Position numbers and translations under genes: made by a program. Positions 10,825 through 20,705 of a stretch of DNA of 64,000 nt are shown one piece after another (positions within the stretch are counted from its first letter, which is position 1; each line of letters begins with the position of its first letter). The stretch comes from Marmoricola sp. (lineage in GTDB: Bacteria > Actinomycetota > Actinomycetes > Propionibacteriales > Nocardioidaceae). The notes beneath the pieces are model-generated. The model was not told the origin of the DNA. It saw only the letters and a program-made list of their open reading frames with translations, and searched no databases. The stretch lies in NCBI RefSeq assembly GCF_025965215.1, contig NZ_JAOPXI010000070.1:1-64000 (forward strand), read 5' to 3'.

Positions 10825-11817
10825 TTGGACCCGAAGTCCGGGACCGACGTCGCTGGACTCGTCACGGGGATCCGCGAAGGAAACCGGACGGCGCTCAGCC
10901 GCGCCATCACATTGGTGGAGAGCTCGCGTGCCGACCACCGCGCGGCTGCTCGCAAGCTGCTGACGGAGCTCGCCGGCGGCGCCCCGACGAGCACGGTTCG
11001 CGTCGGCATCTCCGGCGTACCGGGCGTCGGGAAGTCCACGTTCATCGAGGCGCTGGGCACCTACCTCACCTCGACCGGCCTCAGGGTCGGCGTGCTCGCG
11101 GTCGACCCGTCGAGCGTGCGCACGGGGGGATCGGTGCTCGGGGACAAGACCCGGATGGCCACCCTCTCAGCCGACCCGAACGCGTACATCCGGCCCAGCC
11201 CGTCCGCGGGCACGCTCGGCGGTGTCGCCCGGACGACGACCCAGGCGATGCTGGTCCTCGAAGCAGCCGGGTACGACGTCGTGCTCGTCGAGACCGTCGG
11301 CGTCGGCCAGTCCGAGATCACGGTCGCGGGCATGGTCGACACCTTCCTGTTCCTCACCCTCGCCCGGACCGGCGACCAGCTGCAGGGCATCAAGAAGGGC
11401 ATCCTCGAGATCGCCGACGTGATCGCCGTCAACAAGGCCGACGGTGACCGCGAGCTGGAGGCGAAATCCGCCGCCCGGGAGCTCGCCGGTGCTCTTCGCC
11501 TGGTCTACTCCGGCACCGGCACCTGGGTGCCGCCGGTGCTCACCTGCTCCGGCCTGCACGGCGTCGACGTGGACAACGTCTGGAACCGCGTCGTCGATCA
11601 CCGCTCCTCCCTCGGGGAGGACGGGCTCGCGACCAAGCGCGCCGGGCAGCAGCTCGAGTTCACCTGGGCACTGGTGCGCGACGAGCTCGCCGAGCGGCTG
11701 CGGCGCTCCCCAGGGGTGGCGATGATCCGGGACGAGGTGCGCGGCGCCGTGTTGGCCGGCGAGCTGACCGCTCCGGTGGCTGCGGACCGGTTGCTGGCGG
11801 CCTACGACCGGGACTGA
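10825..11817 (+). CDS. meaB: Methylmalonyl-CoA mutase-associated GTPase MeaB
   Basis: Walker A GVPGVGKSTFIEALG, AVDPSSVRTGGSVLGDKTRM, NKADGD; TTG start just downstream of mutB. Confidence 0.93.
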   Translation: MDPKSGTDVAGLVTGIREGNRTALSRAITLVESSRADHRAAARKLLTELAGGAPTSTVRVGISGVPGVGKSTFIEALGTYLTSTGLRVGVLAVDPSSVRTGGSVLGDKTRMATLSADPNAYIRPSPSAGTLGGVARTTTQAMLVLEAAGYDVVLVETVGVGQSEITVAGMVDTFLFLTLARTGDQLQGIKKGILEIADVIAVNKADGDRELEAKSAARELAGALRLVYSGTGTWVPPVLTCSGLHGVDVDNVWNRVVDHRSSLGEDGLATKRAGQQLEFTWALVRDELAERLRRSPGVAMIRDEVRGAVLAGELTAPVAADRLLAAYDRD

Positions 11818-11850
11818 ACGCCCTGGCGGACGCCACTGCGGGTAACCTCG

Positions 11851-13062
11851 GTGTCCGTGTCCACCCGTGCGCCTGCTCCTGCTGACGAACTCGGCGACCT
11901 GGTCCGTACCCGGATCGACGCCGCGGCCGATGAGCTGGTCGAGTTCCGTCGCGACCTGCACGCGCACCCCGAGCTCTCCTGGCACGAGGAACGCACCGCG
12001 GGTCGCGTTGCCGACCGGCTCATCGCGGCCGGCCTGACGCCGTCGCGGGTCGGCGCCTCGGGGCTGATCGTCGACATCGGACCGCTCGACTCACCGGTCG
12101 TGGCGCTGCGCGCGGACCTGGACGCGCTGCCCGTGTCGGACCTGACTCCCGACCCGTGGCGCAGCACGGTCGAGGGCGTGGCGCACGCCTGCGGGCACGA
12201 CGTGCATACGAGTTCGCTGCTGGGGGCGGGGATCGCGCTCGCGGGGGTGGCCGACCGGCTGACCAGGCGGGTCCGCCTCGTCTTCCAGCCCGCCGAGGAG
12301 ATCATGCCCGGCGGCGCACTGGCCATGATCGAGGCGGGGGCCCTGAAGGACGTCGAGGCGATCTTCATGCTGCACTGCGACCCGGCCACCGACGTGGGCT
12401 TCGTCGGACTGCGCGAGGGGCCACAGACCGGAGCGGCCGACTCGCTCAGCGTGGTGCTCAGCGGCCGCGGAGGCCACACCTCGCGGCCACACCTGACCGA
12501 GGACCTCACCTTCGCCCTCGGCAAGCTCGTCACCGACCTGCCGGCCGTGCTGTCGCGCCGCCTGGACCCGCGGTCCGGGGTGAGCGTGGTCTGGGGGCTG
12601 GTCCAGGCTGGCTCGGCGGCGAACGTGATCCCGTCGGTGGGCCGGTTGGCGGGCACCGTACGGATGCTCGATGCGCTGGCGTGGGCGGAGGCGGAAGCGG
12701 TGGTCACCGAGGCGATCGGCCAGCTGATGCTCCCGTACGGCGTGTCCACGGAGATCACCTACGTCCGCGGTGTCCCGCCGGTCGTGAACGCCCCGGGCGC
12801 GACCGCCGCGATGGGTCGCGCGGTCGTCGCCTCGACCGCCGAGGGTGGGCTCGTCCCGACGGCCCAGAGCCTCGGAGGCGAGGATTTCGCGTGGTACCTC
12901 GAGCACGTCCCGGGAGCGCTCGGACGCCTGGGGACCCGGACGCCGGGAGGGCCGACGTACGACCTGCACCAGGGGGACCTGCGAGTCGACGAACGGGCGG
13001 TCGCGATCGGCGCCAAGGTGCTCGCGTCGACCGCGGTGGGCGCTGAGGTCACCGACCGATAA
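11851..13062 (+). CDS. M20 family amidohydrolase/peptidase
   Basis: FRRDLHAHPELSWHEERTA, ACGHDVHTSSLLGA, QPAEEIMPGGALAMIEAGAL, GGHTSRPHLTEDL. Confidence 0.9.
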   Translation: MSVSTRAPAPADELGDLVRTRIDAAADELVEFRRDLHAHPELSWHEERTAGRVADRLIAAGLTPSRVGASGLIVDIGPLDSPVVALRADLDALPVSDLTPDPWRSTVEGVAHACGHDVHTSSLLGAGIALAGVADRLTRRVRLVFQPAEEIMPGGALAMIEAGALKDVEAIFMLHCDPATDVGFVGLREGPQTGAADSLSVVLSGRGGHTSRPHLTEDLTFALGKLVTDLPAVLSRRLDPRSGVSVVWGLVQAGSAANVIPSVGRLAGTVRMLDALAWAEAEAVVTEAIGQLMLPYGVSTEITYVRGVPPVVNAPGATAAMGRAVVASTAEGGLVPTAQSLGGEDFAWYLEHVPGALGRLGTRTPGGPTYDLHQGDLRVDERAVAIGAKVLASTAVGAEVTDR

Positions 13063-13156
13063 CAAATGTGTCGCGGCGCGGGTCGAGCCTGATTCTGTGA
13101 TTAGGGTGAGCCATCGTTTCGCGACGCCGCCGGGCGTCCCAATTGAGGAGAAGCCC

Positions 13157-14236
13157 TTGCGTCACGCAACCAAGATCGTGGCACTGACCAGCGCCGTACT
13201 GCTCGTCGCTGCCGGATGCGGCAGCAAGCCTGCGTCCAACAGCGGCAACAACCCGACCAGCTCGGGCAAGAAGATCAGCGCCTGCATGGTGCTCGACACC
13301 GGTGGCGTCGACGACCACTCGTTCAACCAGTCCTCGTACGCCGGCCTGACCGCAGCGGCCGCGGCGAACCCGAACATCAAGGTCTCCTACGTCGCGTCGA
13401 ACTCGCAGAACGACTACACGCCGAACCTGACGGCCGAGACCAACGCGAACTGCGACACGGTCATCGCCGTCGGTGGCCTGATGTACCAGGCCGTCGCGAC
13501 GATCGCGAAGGCCAACCCGAACCAGCACTACGCCGAGATCGACAACTCCAACCAGGGCCTGGCCAATGTCTACGGCCTGCAGTACAACACCGCGCAGGGC
13601 GGGTTCCTCGGCGGCTACCTGGCCGCTGCCATGAGCAAGACCGGCAAGGTCGCGACGTACGGCGGACTCAACATCCCGCCGGTCACGATCTACATGGACG
13701 GCTTCTGGGAGGGCGTGCAGTACTACAACGCCCAGAAGCACAAGAGCGTCAAGGTCCTCGGCTGGAACGAGAAGAACCAGAAGGCCGGCACGTTCGCTGG
13801 CTCCTTCACCGACCTGAACAAGGGCAAGACGATCTCCGACGCCTTCATCCAGCAGGGTGCCGACATCATCTTTCCGGTCGCCGGTGGCACCGGCCTCGGC
13901 TCCGGAGCGGCTGCCGCTGCCTCCGGCGGCAAGGTCTCGGTGATCTGGGTCGACACCGACGGCTTCGTCAGCGCCCCGCAGTACGGCAAGTACTTCCTCA
14001 CCAGCGTGACGAAGGGCCTGGCCTCGTCGGTCACGACCTACGCCAACGCGGTCGCGAGCGGTACCTTCCCGAGCGGCAGCTACATCGGCACCCTGAAGAA
14101 CGGTGGCACCGGCCTGGCGCCGTTCCACAACTTCGACTCGGTCGTGCCGGCGTCCACCAAGGCCGAGCTCGCTGCGATCACCACGGGCATCGAGAACGGC
14201 TCGATCCAGATCACCTCGCCGAGCCAGCCGAAGTGA
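13157..14236 (+). CDS. BMP/PnrA-family ABC transporter substrate-binding lipoprotein (nucleoside type)
   Basis: Lipobox LLVAAGC, VLDTGGVDDHSFNQSSYAGL; TTG start with GAGGAG Shine-Dalgarno; followed by ABC ATPase and two permeases. Confidence 0.88.
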   Translation: MRHATKIVALTSAVLLVAAGCGSKPASNSGNNPTSSGKKISACMVLDTGGVDDHSFNQSSYAGLTAAAAANPNIKVSYVASNSQNDYTPNLTAETNANCDTVIAVGGLMYQAVATIAKANPNQHYAEIDNSNQGLANVYGLQYNTAQGGFLGGYLAAAMSKTGKVATYGGLNIPPVTIYMDGFWEGVQYYNAQKHKSVKVLGWNEKNQKAGTFAGSFTDLNKGKTISDAFIQQGADIIFPVAGGTGLGSGAAAAASGGKVSVIWVDTDGFVSAPQYGKYFLTSVTKGLASSVTTYANAVASGTFPSGSYIGTLKNGGTGLAPFHNFDSVVPASTKAELAAITTGIENGSIQITSPSQPK

Positions 14237-14270
14237 TCGACTGCGGTAGCCGCTGAACCGAAGCACGAGC

Positions 14271-14300
14271 AGGGGAGCACCAGTTCACTGGTGCTCCCCT
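14271..14300. terminator. Strong intergenic hairpin between substrate-binding lipoprotein and ABC ATPase genes
   Basis: AGGGGAGCACCAG-TTCA-CTGGTGCTCCCCT, perfect 13 bp stem (14 bp including the flanking C-G), no clear T tract. Confidence 0.75.
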
Positions 14301-14383
14301 GTTGCCGCCTTCGGTCGCAGATGGTCGACTGTCCACCGGGCAGCACGACTAGGGTGAAACGCGACGCTTGAGAGGGGACGTTC

Positions 14384-15904
14384 GTGAAGCTGGAGTTGCG
14401 TGGCATCACCAAGCGGTTCGGCACGCTCATCGCCAACGACTCCATCGACCTGGTGGTCGAGCCCGGCGAGATCCACGCCCTGCTGGGGGAGAACGGTGCC
14501 GGCAAGAGCACGCTGATGAACACGCTCTACGGGCTGTACCAGCCCGACGACGGCGAGATCCTGATCGACGACGTTCCGGTCAAGTTCTCCGGCCCGGGCG
14601 ATGCGATGGCGGCCGGCATCGGGATGGTGCACCAGCACTTCATGCTGATCCCGGTCTTCACCGTCGCCGAGAACGTCGAGCTCGGTCACGAGCGCACCAA
14701 ACGGTTCGGGTTCCTCGACCGCCGCAGCGCTCGTCGCGAGGTCGAGGAGGTAGCCCAGCGCTACGGCTTGCACGTGCCCGTCGACGCGCTCGTCCAGGAC
14801 CTCCCGGTCGGTGTACAGCAGCGCGTGGAGATCCTCAAGGCGCTCGTCCGCAACGCCAAAGTGCTGATCCTGGACGAGCCCACCGCCGTACTGACGCCCC
14901 AGGAGACCGACGATCTGATGGAGGTCATGCGGACGCTCAAGGCGGCCGGTACCTCCATCGTGTTCATCACCCACAAGCTTCGCGAGGTCCGTGCCGTCGC
15001 CGACCGGATCACCGTCATCCGGCGCGGCAAGGTCGTCGGCGAGGCCGATCCCACCTCGACCGCGGCCGAGCTCGCCTCGCTGATGGTGGGCCGCCCGGTG
15101 CAGCTCAACATCGACAAGTCCGCCGCCAGGCCCGGTGCCGAGGTCGTGAAGGTCGAGAACGTCAGCATCATCGACGCGGTCGGCGCACTGATCGTCGACG
15201 GCGTCAGCTTCAACGTGCGCGCTGGCGAGATCTACGCCCTGGCCGGGGTGCAGGGCAACGGCCAGACCGAGCTCACCGAGGCCCTCGTGGGCCTGGCTGC
15301 GGTGAAGTCCGGGAAGATCACGCTCGACGGTCGCGACATCACCCGGGCCCACGTCGACAGCATCCTGGAGAGCGGGGTCGGATACGTCCCCGAGGACAGG
15401 CTGCACGACGGGCTGGTGAGCAGCTTCACGGTCGCCGAGAACCTGGTCCTCGACCTGTACGACCGGGCGCCGTTCTCGCGGGTGGGCAGCCTCGACCTGG
15501 GCAAGATCGCCGAGAACGCCGAGCAGCGGATCTCGGAGTACGACGTCCGGACCGGCTCGATCGACCACACCGCGTCGACGCTGTCGGGAGGCAACCAGCA
15601 GAAGGTCGTGCTCGCCCGTGAGCTCTCCCGGCCGCTGAAGCTGCTGATCGTGGCGCAGCCGACCCGCGGTCTTGACGTCGGCTCGATGGAGTTCGTGCAC
15701 AAGCAGATCGTTCGCGAGCGCGACAACGGCGCGGCGGTGATCCTGATCTCGACCGAGCTCGACGAGGTGCTCGGCCTCGCCGACCGGATCGCGGTGATGT
15801 ACCGCGGCAAGATCATCGGGGAGCTTCCCGGCGGATCTGCCCCCGAGGAGATCGGGCTGCTGATGGCCGGTACCCGGCTCGACCAGGCGCAGGAGGTGTC
15901 ATGA
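14384..15904 (+). CDS. ABC transporter ATP-binding protein, two ATPase domains (nucleoside/sugar type)
   Basis: GENGAGKSTLMNTLYG, LDEPTAVLTPQE, second half TLSGGNQQKVVLARELSR. Confidence 0.95.
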   Translation: MKLELRGITKRFGTLIANDSIDLVVEPGEIHALLGENGAGKSTLMNTLYGLYQPDDGEILIDDVPVKFSGPGDAMAAGIGMVHQHFMLIPVFTVAENVELGHERTKRFGFLDRRSARREVEEVAQRYGLHVPVDALVQDLPVGVQQRVEILKALVRNAKVLILDEPTAVLTPQETDDLMEVMRTLKAAGTSIVFITHKLREVRAVADRITVIRRGKVVGEADPTSTAAELASLMVGRPVQLNIDKSAARPGAEVVKVENVSIIDAVGALIVDGVSFNVRAGEIYALAGVQGNGQTELTEALVGLAAVKSGKITLDGRDITRAHVDSILESGVGYVPEDRLHDGLVSSFTVAENLVLDLYDRAPFSRVGSLDLGKIAENAEQRISEYDVRTGSIDHTASTLSGGNQQKVVLARELSRPLKLLIVAQPTRGLDVGSMEFVHKQIVRERDNGAAVILISTELDEVLGLADRIAVMYRGKIIGELPGGSAPEEIGLLMAGTRLDQAQEVS

Positions 15905-17181
15905 CCGACTCGGGAGCTGTAGCGGACGACGCACCGCAGGAGGTGCCGGGCACCGCAGTCGAGGCGCCGGCAGACCCGCCTGTCGTCCCACCGGACTCTG
16001 GGTCCTCGCCGCGCTCGACGGTCGGCGGCACGATCCTGGTCACGCTCCTCGCCTTCGTCACCGCGCTGGCGATCGGCGCGATCCTGATCGCCGTCTCCGA
16101 CCAGTCGACGCGGGACGCGTCCTCGTACTTCTTCTCCTACCCCTGGGACACGTTCTCCCGGGCCGGATCCGCGATCGGGAACGCCTACAAGGCGCTGTTC
16201 GAGGGTGCGATCTACAACCCGCACACCGCGGCGAACCACACGGCGGCGGGGTACCTCGGGCCGATCTCCGAAACGCTCGTCAACGCGACGCCGCTGATCG
16301 TCGGCGGCCTCTCGGTCGGGCTCGCCTTCCGGGCCGGCCTGTTCAACATCGGTGGCCAGGGCCAGATCATCATGGGCGCGATCTTCGCGGGCTACGTCGG
16401 CTTCCACTGGCACATGAGTGCGCCGTTCCACGTCATCCTGGCGATCCTGGCCGGCATGCTCGGCGGCGGGTTGTGGGGCGGGCTCGCGGGCCTGCTCAAG
16501 GCGCGCACCGGCGCGCACGAGGTGATCACCACGATCATGCTCAACTACATCGCCTTCTTCACCCTCGCCTACCTGTTGTCGGTGCGCGGGTTCCAGGCGC
16601 CGCCGTACGGTCAGGCGATCTCGAACCCGGTCGACGGCAACGTCCACCTCTGGCCGCTGCTGGGCTCGAGCATGCGGGTGCACGCCGGGCTGCTGCTCGC
16701 CCTCGGCGCGTCAGCGTTCGTGTGGTGGCTGCTGAAGTACTCCACGCTCGGCTTCAAGCTGCGCGCGGTCGGGGCCAACCCGTTCGCGGCCCGTACGGCG
16801 GGCATGGGGGTCGAGAACTCCTACGTCACCGTGATGTTCATCGCCGGGGCGCTGTGCGGCCTGGCCGGTGTCAGCCAGATCCTGGGGACGAACACCCAGA
16901 TCACCGGCGACATCGATGCCGGCATCGGGTTCGACGCGATCACGGTGGCGCTGCTCGGCCGGGCCAATGCCGTCGGCATCGTGTTCGCCGGACTCCTGTT
17001 CGGGGCCCTGCACGCCGGAGGCTCCACGATGCAGGCCTACACCCCGATCGACCTGGTCCAGGTCCTTCAGTCCCTGATCGTGCTGTTCATCGCGGCGCCA
17101 GCGGTCATCCGCGCGCTGTACCGGATCAAGGCCACCACCGGATCCAGCGGCGCCGCACTGGCGAAGGGATGGAACGGATGA
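15901..17181 (+). CDS. ABC transporter permease (nucleoside/BMP-associated)
   Basis: Polytopic protein with FNIGGQGQIIMGAIFAGYVG and MGVENSYVTVMFIAGALCGLAGVSQILG. Confidence 0.92.
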   Translation: MTDSGAVADDAPQEVPGTAVEAPADPPVVPPDSGSSPRSTVGGTILVTLLAFVTALAIGAILIAVSDQSTRDASSYFFSYPWDTFSRAGSAIGNAYKALFEGAIYNPHTAANHTAAGYLGPISETLVNATPLIVGGLSVGLAFRAGLFNIGGQGQIIMGAIFAGYVGFHWHMSAPFHVILAILAGMLGGGLWGGLAGLLKARTGAHEVITTIMLNYIAFFTLAYLLSVRGFQAPPYGQAISNPVDGNVHLWPLLGSSMRVHAGLLLALGASAFVWWLLKYSTLGFKLRAVGANPFAARTAGMGVENSYVTVMFIAGALCGLAGVSQILGTNTQITGDIDAGIGFDAITVALLGRANAVGIVFAGLLFGALHAGGSTMQAYTPIDLVQVLQSLIVLFIAAPAVIRALYRIKATTGSSGAALAKGWNG

Positions 17182-18479
17182 CCACCCTGGCCAGCACCGA
17201 GGACGTCGTCGTCGAGCACGACGTGGTCGACACCACCCGCACCGTGGCCCGCCGACTCGGCACCGGCGGGGTGTTCATCGCGCTCGGCGTGGTGACGATC
17301 TGGGCGCTCGGCACCGCAGTGCGTGCCGGGCACAAGACCGCCCTGAAGTTCGACGCCCCGAACACCTACTTCTCGGTGCACAACATCGACGTCCCCGGCC
17401 GGGCGGTGATCATCGCCCTCGGCGTGGTCGTCGTGCTGCTCGGCCTCTGGCAGGCGCTGCGTGGGTTCAGCAAGGGCACACTGCCGATCGCGACCGCGGT
17501 CGTCGGACTCGCCTTCATGGCCGCGTTCCTGTGCTGGGTCTCGGCCAGGGCCCAAGGGACCCAGGTCGACGTACTGGGGCTGATGCAGAACTCGATCGGG
17601 CTGGCCGTGCCGCTGATCCTCGGTGCGCTGGGGGGTGTCATGTGTGAGCGGTCGGGTGTGATCAACGTGGCGATCGAGGGCCAGATGCTCGCGGGCGCCT
17701 GGGCCGCGGCCCTGTTCGGCACCGTCCTGGGCAGTGTGCTGGGACTGGTCTCGGCGGCCGTCGCCGGTGGGCTCATGGGACTGCTCCTGGCGGTCTTCGC
17801 GATCCGCTACCTGGTCAACCAGGTCGTCCTGGGCGTGGTGCTCAACGTCTTCGCCCTGGGGTTGACCGGGTTCTTCTACGACGCGTTCATGCAGCCGAAC
17901 ACCGCCTCGCTGAACACGCCGAAGGTGCTCGGCGAGATCGACGTGCCTGTGCTCAGTCACCTCCCCGTGATCGGCCCGTTGCTGTTCCAGGCCAACCTCG
18001 TGGTCTACCTCGCCTACGTGCTCATCATCGTCGTCGACGTGGCGCTGTTCCGGACCCGCTGGGGCCTGCGCACCCGTGCCGTCGGCGAGCACCCCAAGGC
18101 AGCCGACACCGTGGGCATCAACGTGCTCGCGATGCGTTACCGCAACGTGGTGATCGGCGGAGCGATCGCCGGCCTCGGGGGCGCGTACTTCACGGTCGGC
18201 TCGGTGGGTGGCTTCTCGAAGAACATCACCTCGGGCAACGGCTTCATCGCCTTGGCCGCCCTCATCTTCGGCCGGTGGAGCCCCCGAGGCGCTGTGGCCG
18301 CAGCGTTGCTCTTCGGGTTCGCCCAGGCACTGCAGGTGATGCTGTCGATCACCGTGCCGTCGATCCCGTCGAACTTCCTGCAGATGCTGCCGTATGTCGC
18401 GACGATCGTCGCCGTCGCTGGGCTGGTCGGCAAGGTCCGCGCCCCGGCGGCCGACGGGGAGCCCTATGTCAAGGACTGA
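17178..18479 (+). CDS. ABC transporter permease (nucleoside/BMP-associated)
   Basis: CERSGVINVAIEGQMLAGAWAAALFG, GEHPKAADTVGINVLAMRYRNVVIGGAIAGLGGAYFTVG. Confidence 0.93.
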   Translation: MTTLASTEDVVVEHDVVDTTRTVARRLGTGGVFIALGVVTIWALGTAVRAGHKTALKFDAPNTYFSVHNIDVPGRAVIIALGVVVVLLGLWQALRGFSKGTLPIATAVVGLAFMAAFLCWVSARAQGTQVDVLGLMQNSIGLAVPLILGALGGVMCERSGVINVAIEGQMLAGAWAAALFGTVLGSVLGLVSAAVAGGLMGLLLAVFAIRYLVNQVVLGVVLNVFALGLTGFFYDAFMQPNTASLNTPKVLGEIDVPVLSHLPVIGPLLFQANLVVYLAYVLIIVVDVALFRTRWGLRTRAVGEHPKAADTVGINVLAMRYRNVVIGGAIAGLGGAYFTVGSVGGFSKNITSGNGFIALAALIFGRWSPRGAVAAALLFGFAQALQVMLSITVPSIPSNFLQMLPYVATIVAVAGLVGKVRAPAADGEPYVKD

Positions 18480-18518
18480 GCCGGTCGACGCCCGGGAGCA
18501 CCGGAAGGGATACGCGGC

Positions 18519-18920
18519 ATGAACTTCGACTGGGACGTGCTGGTCAGCGCTGCCATCAAGGCGAGGCAGAACGCCTATGCGCCGTACTCGAAATTCCCGG
18601 TGGGCGCGGCTGCCCGGGTCACCGACGGTCGGTTCGTGACCGGCTGCAACGTCGAGAACGCGGCGTACGGCGTCACGCTGTGCGCCGAGTGCGGGCTCAT
18701 CTCGCAGCTGGTGCTCAGCGGTGGCGGTCGGCTCACCCACTTCGTCTGCGTCAACGCGCACGGCGAGGTGCTGATGCCGTGCGGGCGTTGCCGGCAGCTG
18801 CTCTGGGAGCACGGCGGGCCCGAGCTCGAGGTGCTGACCGCGACCGGCGTACGACGGATGGACGAGGTGCTCCCCGACGCGTTCGGTGCCGATGACCTGC
18901 ACATCTCCGGTGGAGGATGA
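18519..18920 (+). CDS. cdd: Cytidine deaminase
   Basis: YAPYSKFPVGAA, GCNVENAAYGVTLCAECG, PCGRCRQLLWE. Confidence 0.96.
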   Translation: MNFDWDVLVSAAIKARQNAYAPYSKFPVGAAARVTDGRFVTGCNVENAAYGVTLCAECGLISQLVLSGGGRLTHFVCVNAHGEVLMPCGRCRQLLWEHGGPELEVLTATGVRRMDEVLPDAFGADDLHISGGG

Positions 18921-18921
18921 C

Positions 18922-20208
18922 ATGAGCGAGCACGACGCCATCGAGGTGATCACCGCCAAGCGGGACGGCGGCGAGCTCACCGACTCCCAGATCGACTGGG
19001 TCGTCGACGCCTACACGCGCGGCATCGTGCGTGACGAGCAGATGTCGGCACTGGCGATGGCGATCCTGCTCAACGGGATGACCAGGCACGAGATCGCCCG
19101 CTGGACCTCGGCGATGATCGCGTCGGGGGAGCGGATGGACCTCTCCGCGATCTCTCGACCGACCGCCGACAAGCACTCGACGGGTGGTGTCGGGGACAAG
19201 ATCACCCTCCCGCTTGCTCCGCTGGTCGCTGCATGCGGGGTCGCAGTCCCTCAGCTCTCCGGGCGGGGCCTGGGGCACACCGGCGGCACGCTGGACAAGC
19301 TCGAGTCGATCAGCGGGTGGAGGGCCTCGCTGACCAACGAGGAGTTCAGCGCGCAGCTCGAGAAGGTCGGCGCCGTGATCTGCGCGGCCGGCGCCGGGCT
19401 CGCGCCGGCCGACAAGAAGCTGTACGCGCTGCGCGACGTCACCGGCACGGTCGAGGCGATCCCGCTGATCGCGAGCTCGATCATGAGCAAGAAGATCGCC
19501 GAGGGCTCGGGATCACTGGTCCTCGACGTCAAGGTCGGGACCGGCGCCTTCATGAAGGACCTTTCCCGCGCTCGCGAGCTGGCCGGGACGATGGTCGCTC
19601 TCGGGAACGACGCGGGCATGCCCACCGTGGCGCTGCTGACCGACATGTCGACGCCGCTGGGGCTCACCGCCGGCAACGCCTTGGAGGTCCGGGAGTCGGT
19701 CGAGGTGCTCGCGGGCGGTGGACCGGCCGACGTCGTCGAGCTGACCCTCGCGCTGGCGACCGAGATGCTCGCCGGAGCCGGCCGCGGTGACGTGGATCCA
19801 GCGGCGGTCCTCGCGTCCGGCGCGGCGATGGACTCGTGGAACGCGATGATTCGGGCCCAGGGAGGCGACCCTGGTGCGCCGCTTCCGGTCGCGCGCGAGA
19901 CCCACGTCGTGGCAGCACCGTCGTCCGGTGTGCTGACCCGGCTCGACGCGATGGCGGTCGGGCTCGCCTCCTGGCGGCTCGGTGCCGGACGGGCGGCCCT
20001 CGGCGATCCGGTGCAGGACGGGGCCGGCGTCGTGTGGCACGCGCGCCCCGGGGACGACGTCACCCAGGGCCAGCCGCTGCTCACCCTGCACACCGACGAA
20101 CCCGAGCGCTTCGACCGGGCGCTGGAGGCACTGTCAGCCGGCTTCGACATCGAGGCCCCAGGGACGGCCTACGAGCCGGCGCCGCTCGTGATCGAACGAC
20201 TGAGCTGA
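18922..20208 (+). CDS. deoA: Thymidine phosphorylase
   Basis: DKHSTGGVGDKITLPLAPLVAACGVAVPQLSGRGLGHTGGTLDKLESI. Confidence 0.97.
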   Translation: MSEHDAIEVITAKRDGGELTDSQIDWVVDAYTRGIVRDEQMSALAMAILLNGMTRHEIARWTSAMIASGERMDLSAISRPTADKHSTGGVGDKITLPLAPLVAACGVAVPQLSGRGLGHTGGTLDKLESISGWRASLTNEEFSAQLEKVGAVICAAGAGLAPADKKLYALRDVTGTVEAIPLIASSIMSKKIAEGSGSLVLDVKVGTGAFMKDLSRARELAGTMVALGNDAGMPTVALLTDMSTPLGLTAGNALEVRESVEVLAGGGPADVVELTLALATEMLAGAGRGDVDPAAVLASGAAMDSWNAMIRAQGGDPGAPLPVARETHVVAAPSSGVLTRLDAMAVGLASWRLGAGRAALGDPVQDGAGVVWHARPGDDVTQGQPLLTLHTDEPERFDRALEALSAGFDIEAPGTAYEPAPLVIERLS

Positions 20209-20216
20209 ACCAGAAG

Positions 20217-20669
20217 CTAGCCGAGCAGGAGCACGACGGTCTCGGCGACGCACGCCGGCTTGTCCTGGCCCTCGATCTCCACGACGTGACCCACCGTGAG
20301 CTGCTTGCCTGCCGGGATGTCGACGACGGCGTTGATGGTGACGGTGGAGCGGATCCGGGACCCGACCTTCACGGGGTTCGGGAACCGCACCTTGTTGACG
20401 CCGTAGTTCAACTTCGCGCCGGGTGTCTGCAGGTTGAACAGCATCGATCCGAGCCACGGGATCAGGGACAGGGTCAGGTACCCGTGCGCGATGGTGCCGC
20501 CGAACGGGCCGTCCTTGGCCTTCTCGACGTCCACGTGGATCCACTGGTGGTCGCCCGTCGCGTCGGCGAACTCGTTTACGCGTTTCTGGGTGATCGTGAC
20601 CCAGTCGGTGGTACCGATCTCGTGGCCGACTGCCGCTTCGATCTCCTCGAAGGTGGTGAACACACGCAT
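20217..20669 (-). CDS. MaoC family dehydratase
   Basis: FADATGDHQWIHVDVEKAKDGPFGGTIAHGYLTLSL hot-dog hydratase motif. Confidence 0.93.
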   Translation of the reverse strand: MRVFTTFEEIEAAVGHEIGTTDWVTITQKRVNEFADATGDHQWIHVDVEKAKDGPFGGTIAHGYLTLSLIPWLGSMLFNLQTPGAKLNYGVNKVRFPNPVKVGSRIRSTVTINAVVDIPAGKQLTVGHVVEIEGQDKPACVAETVVLLLG

Positions 20670-20705
20670 GGGTGACGCTCCTGGATCGGGATGCTTGGAT
20701 GAGGC

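Noticed and set aside
8691-11060. 789-aa minus-strand ORF
   Set aside because: Antisense to mutB/meaB; shadow ORF composition.
13063-13156. Riboswitch upstream of the nucleoside-binding lipoprotein
   Set aside because: The short leader (~94 nt) shows no purine or other riboswitch consensus I recognise.
17067-18980. 637-aa minus-strand ORF
   Set aside because: Antisense to an ABC permease and cdd; no family signature.
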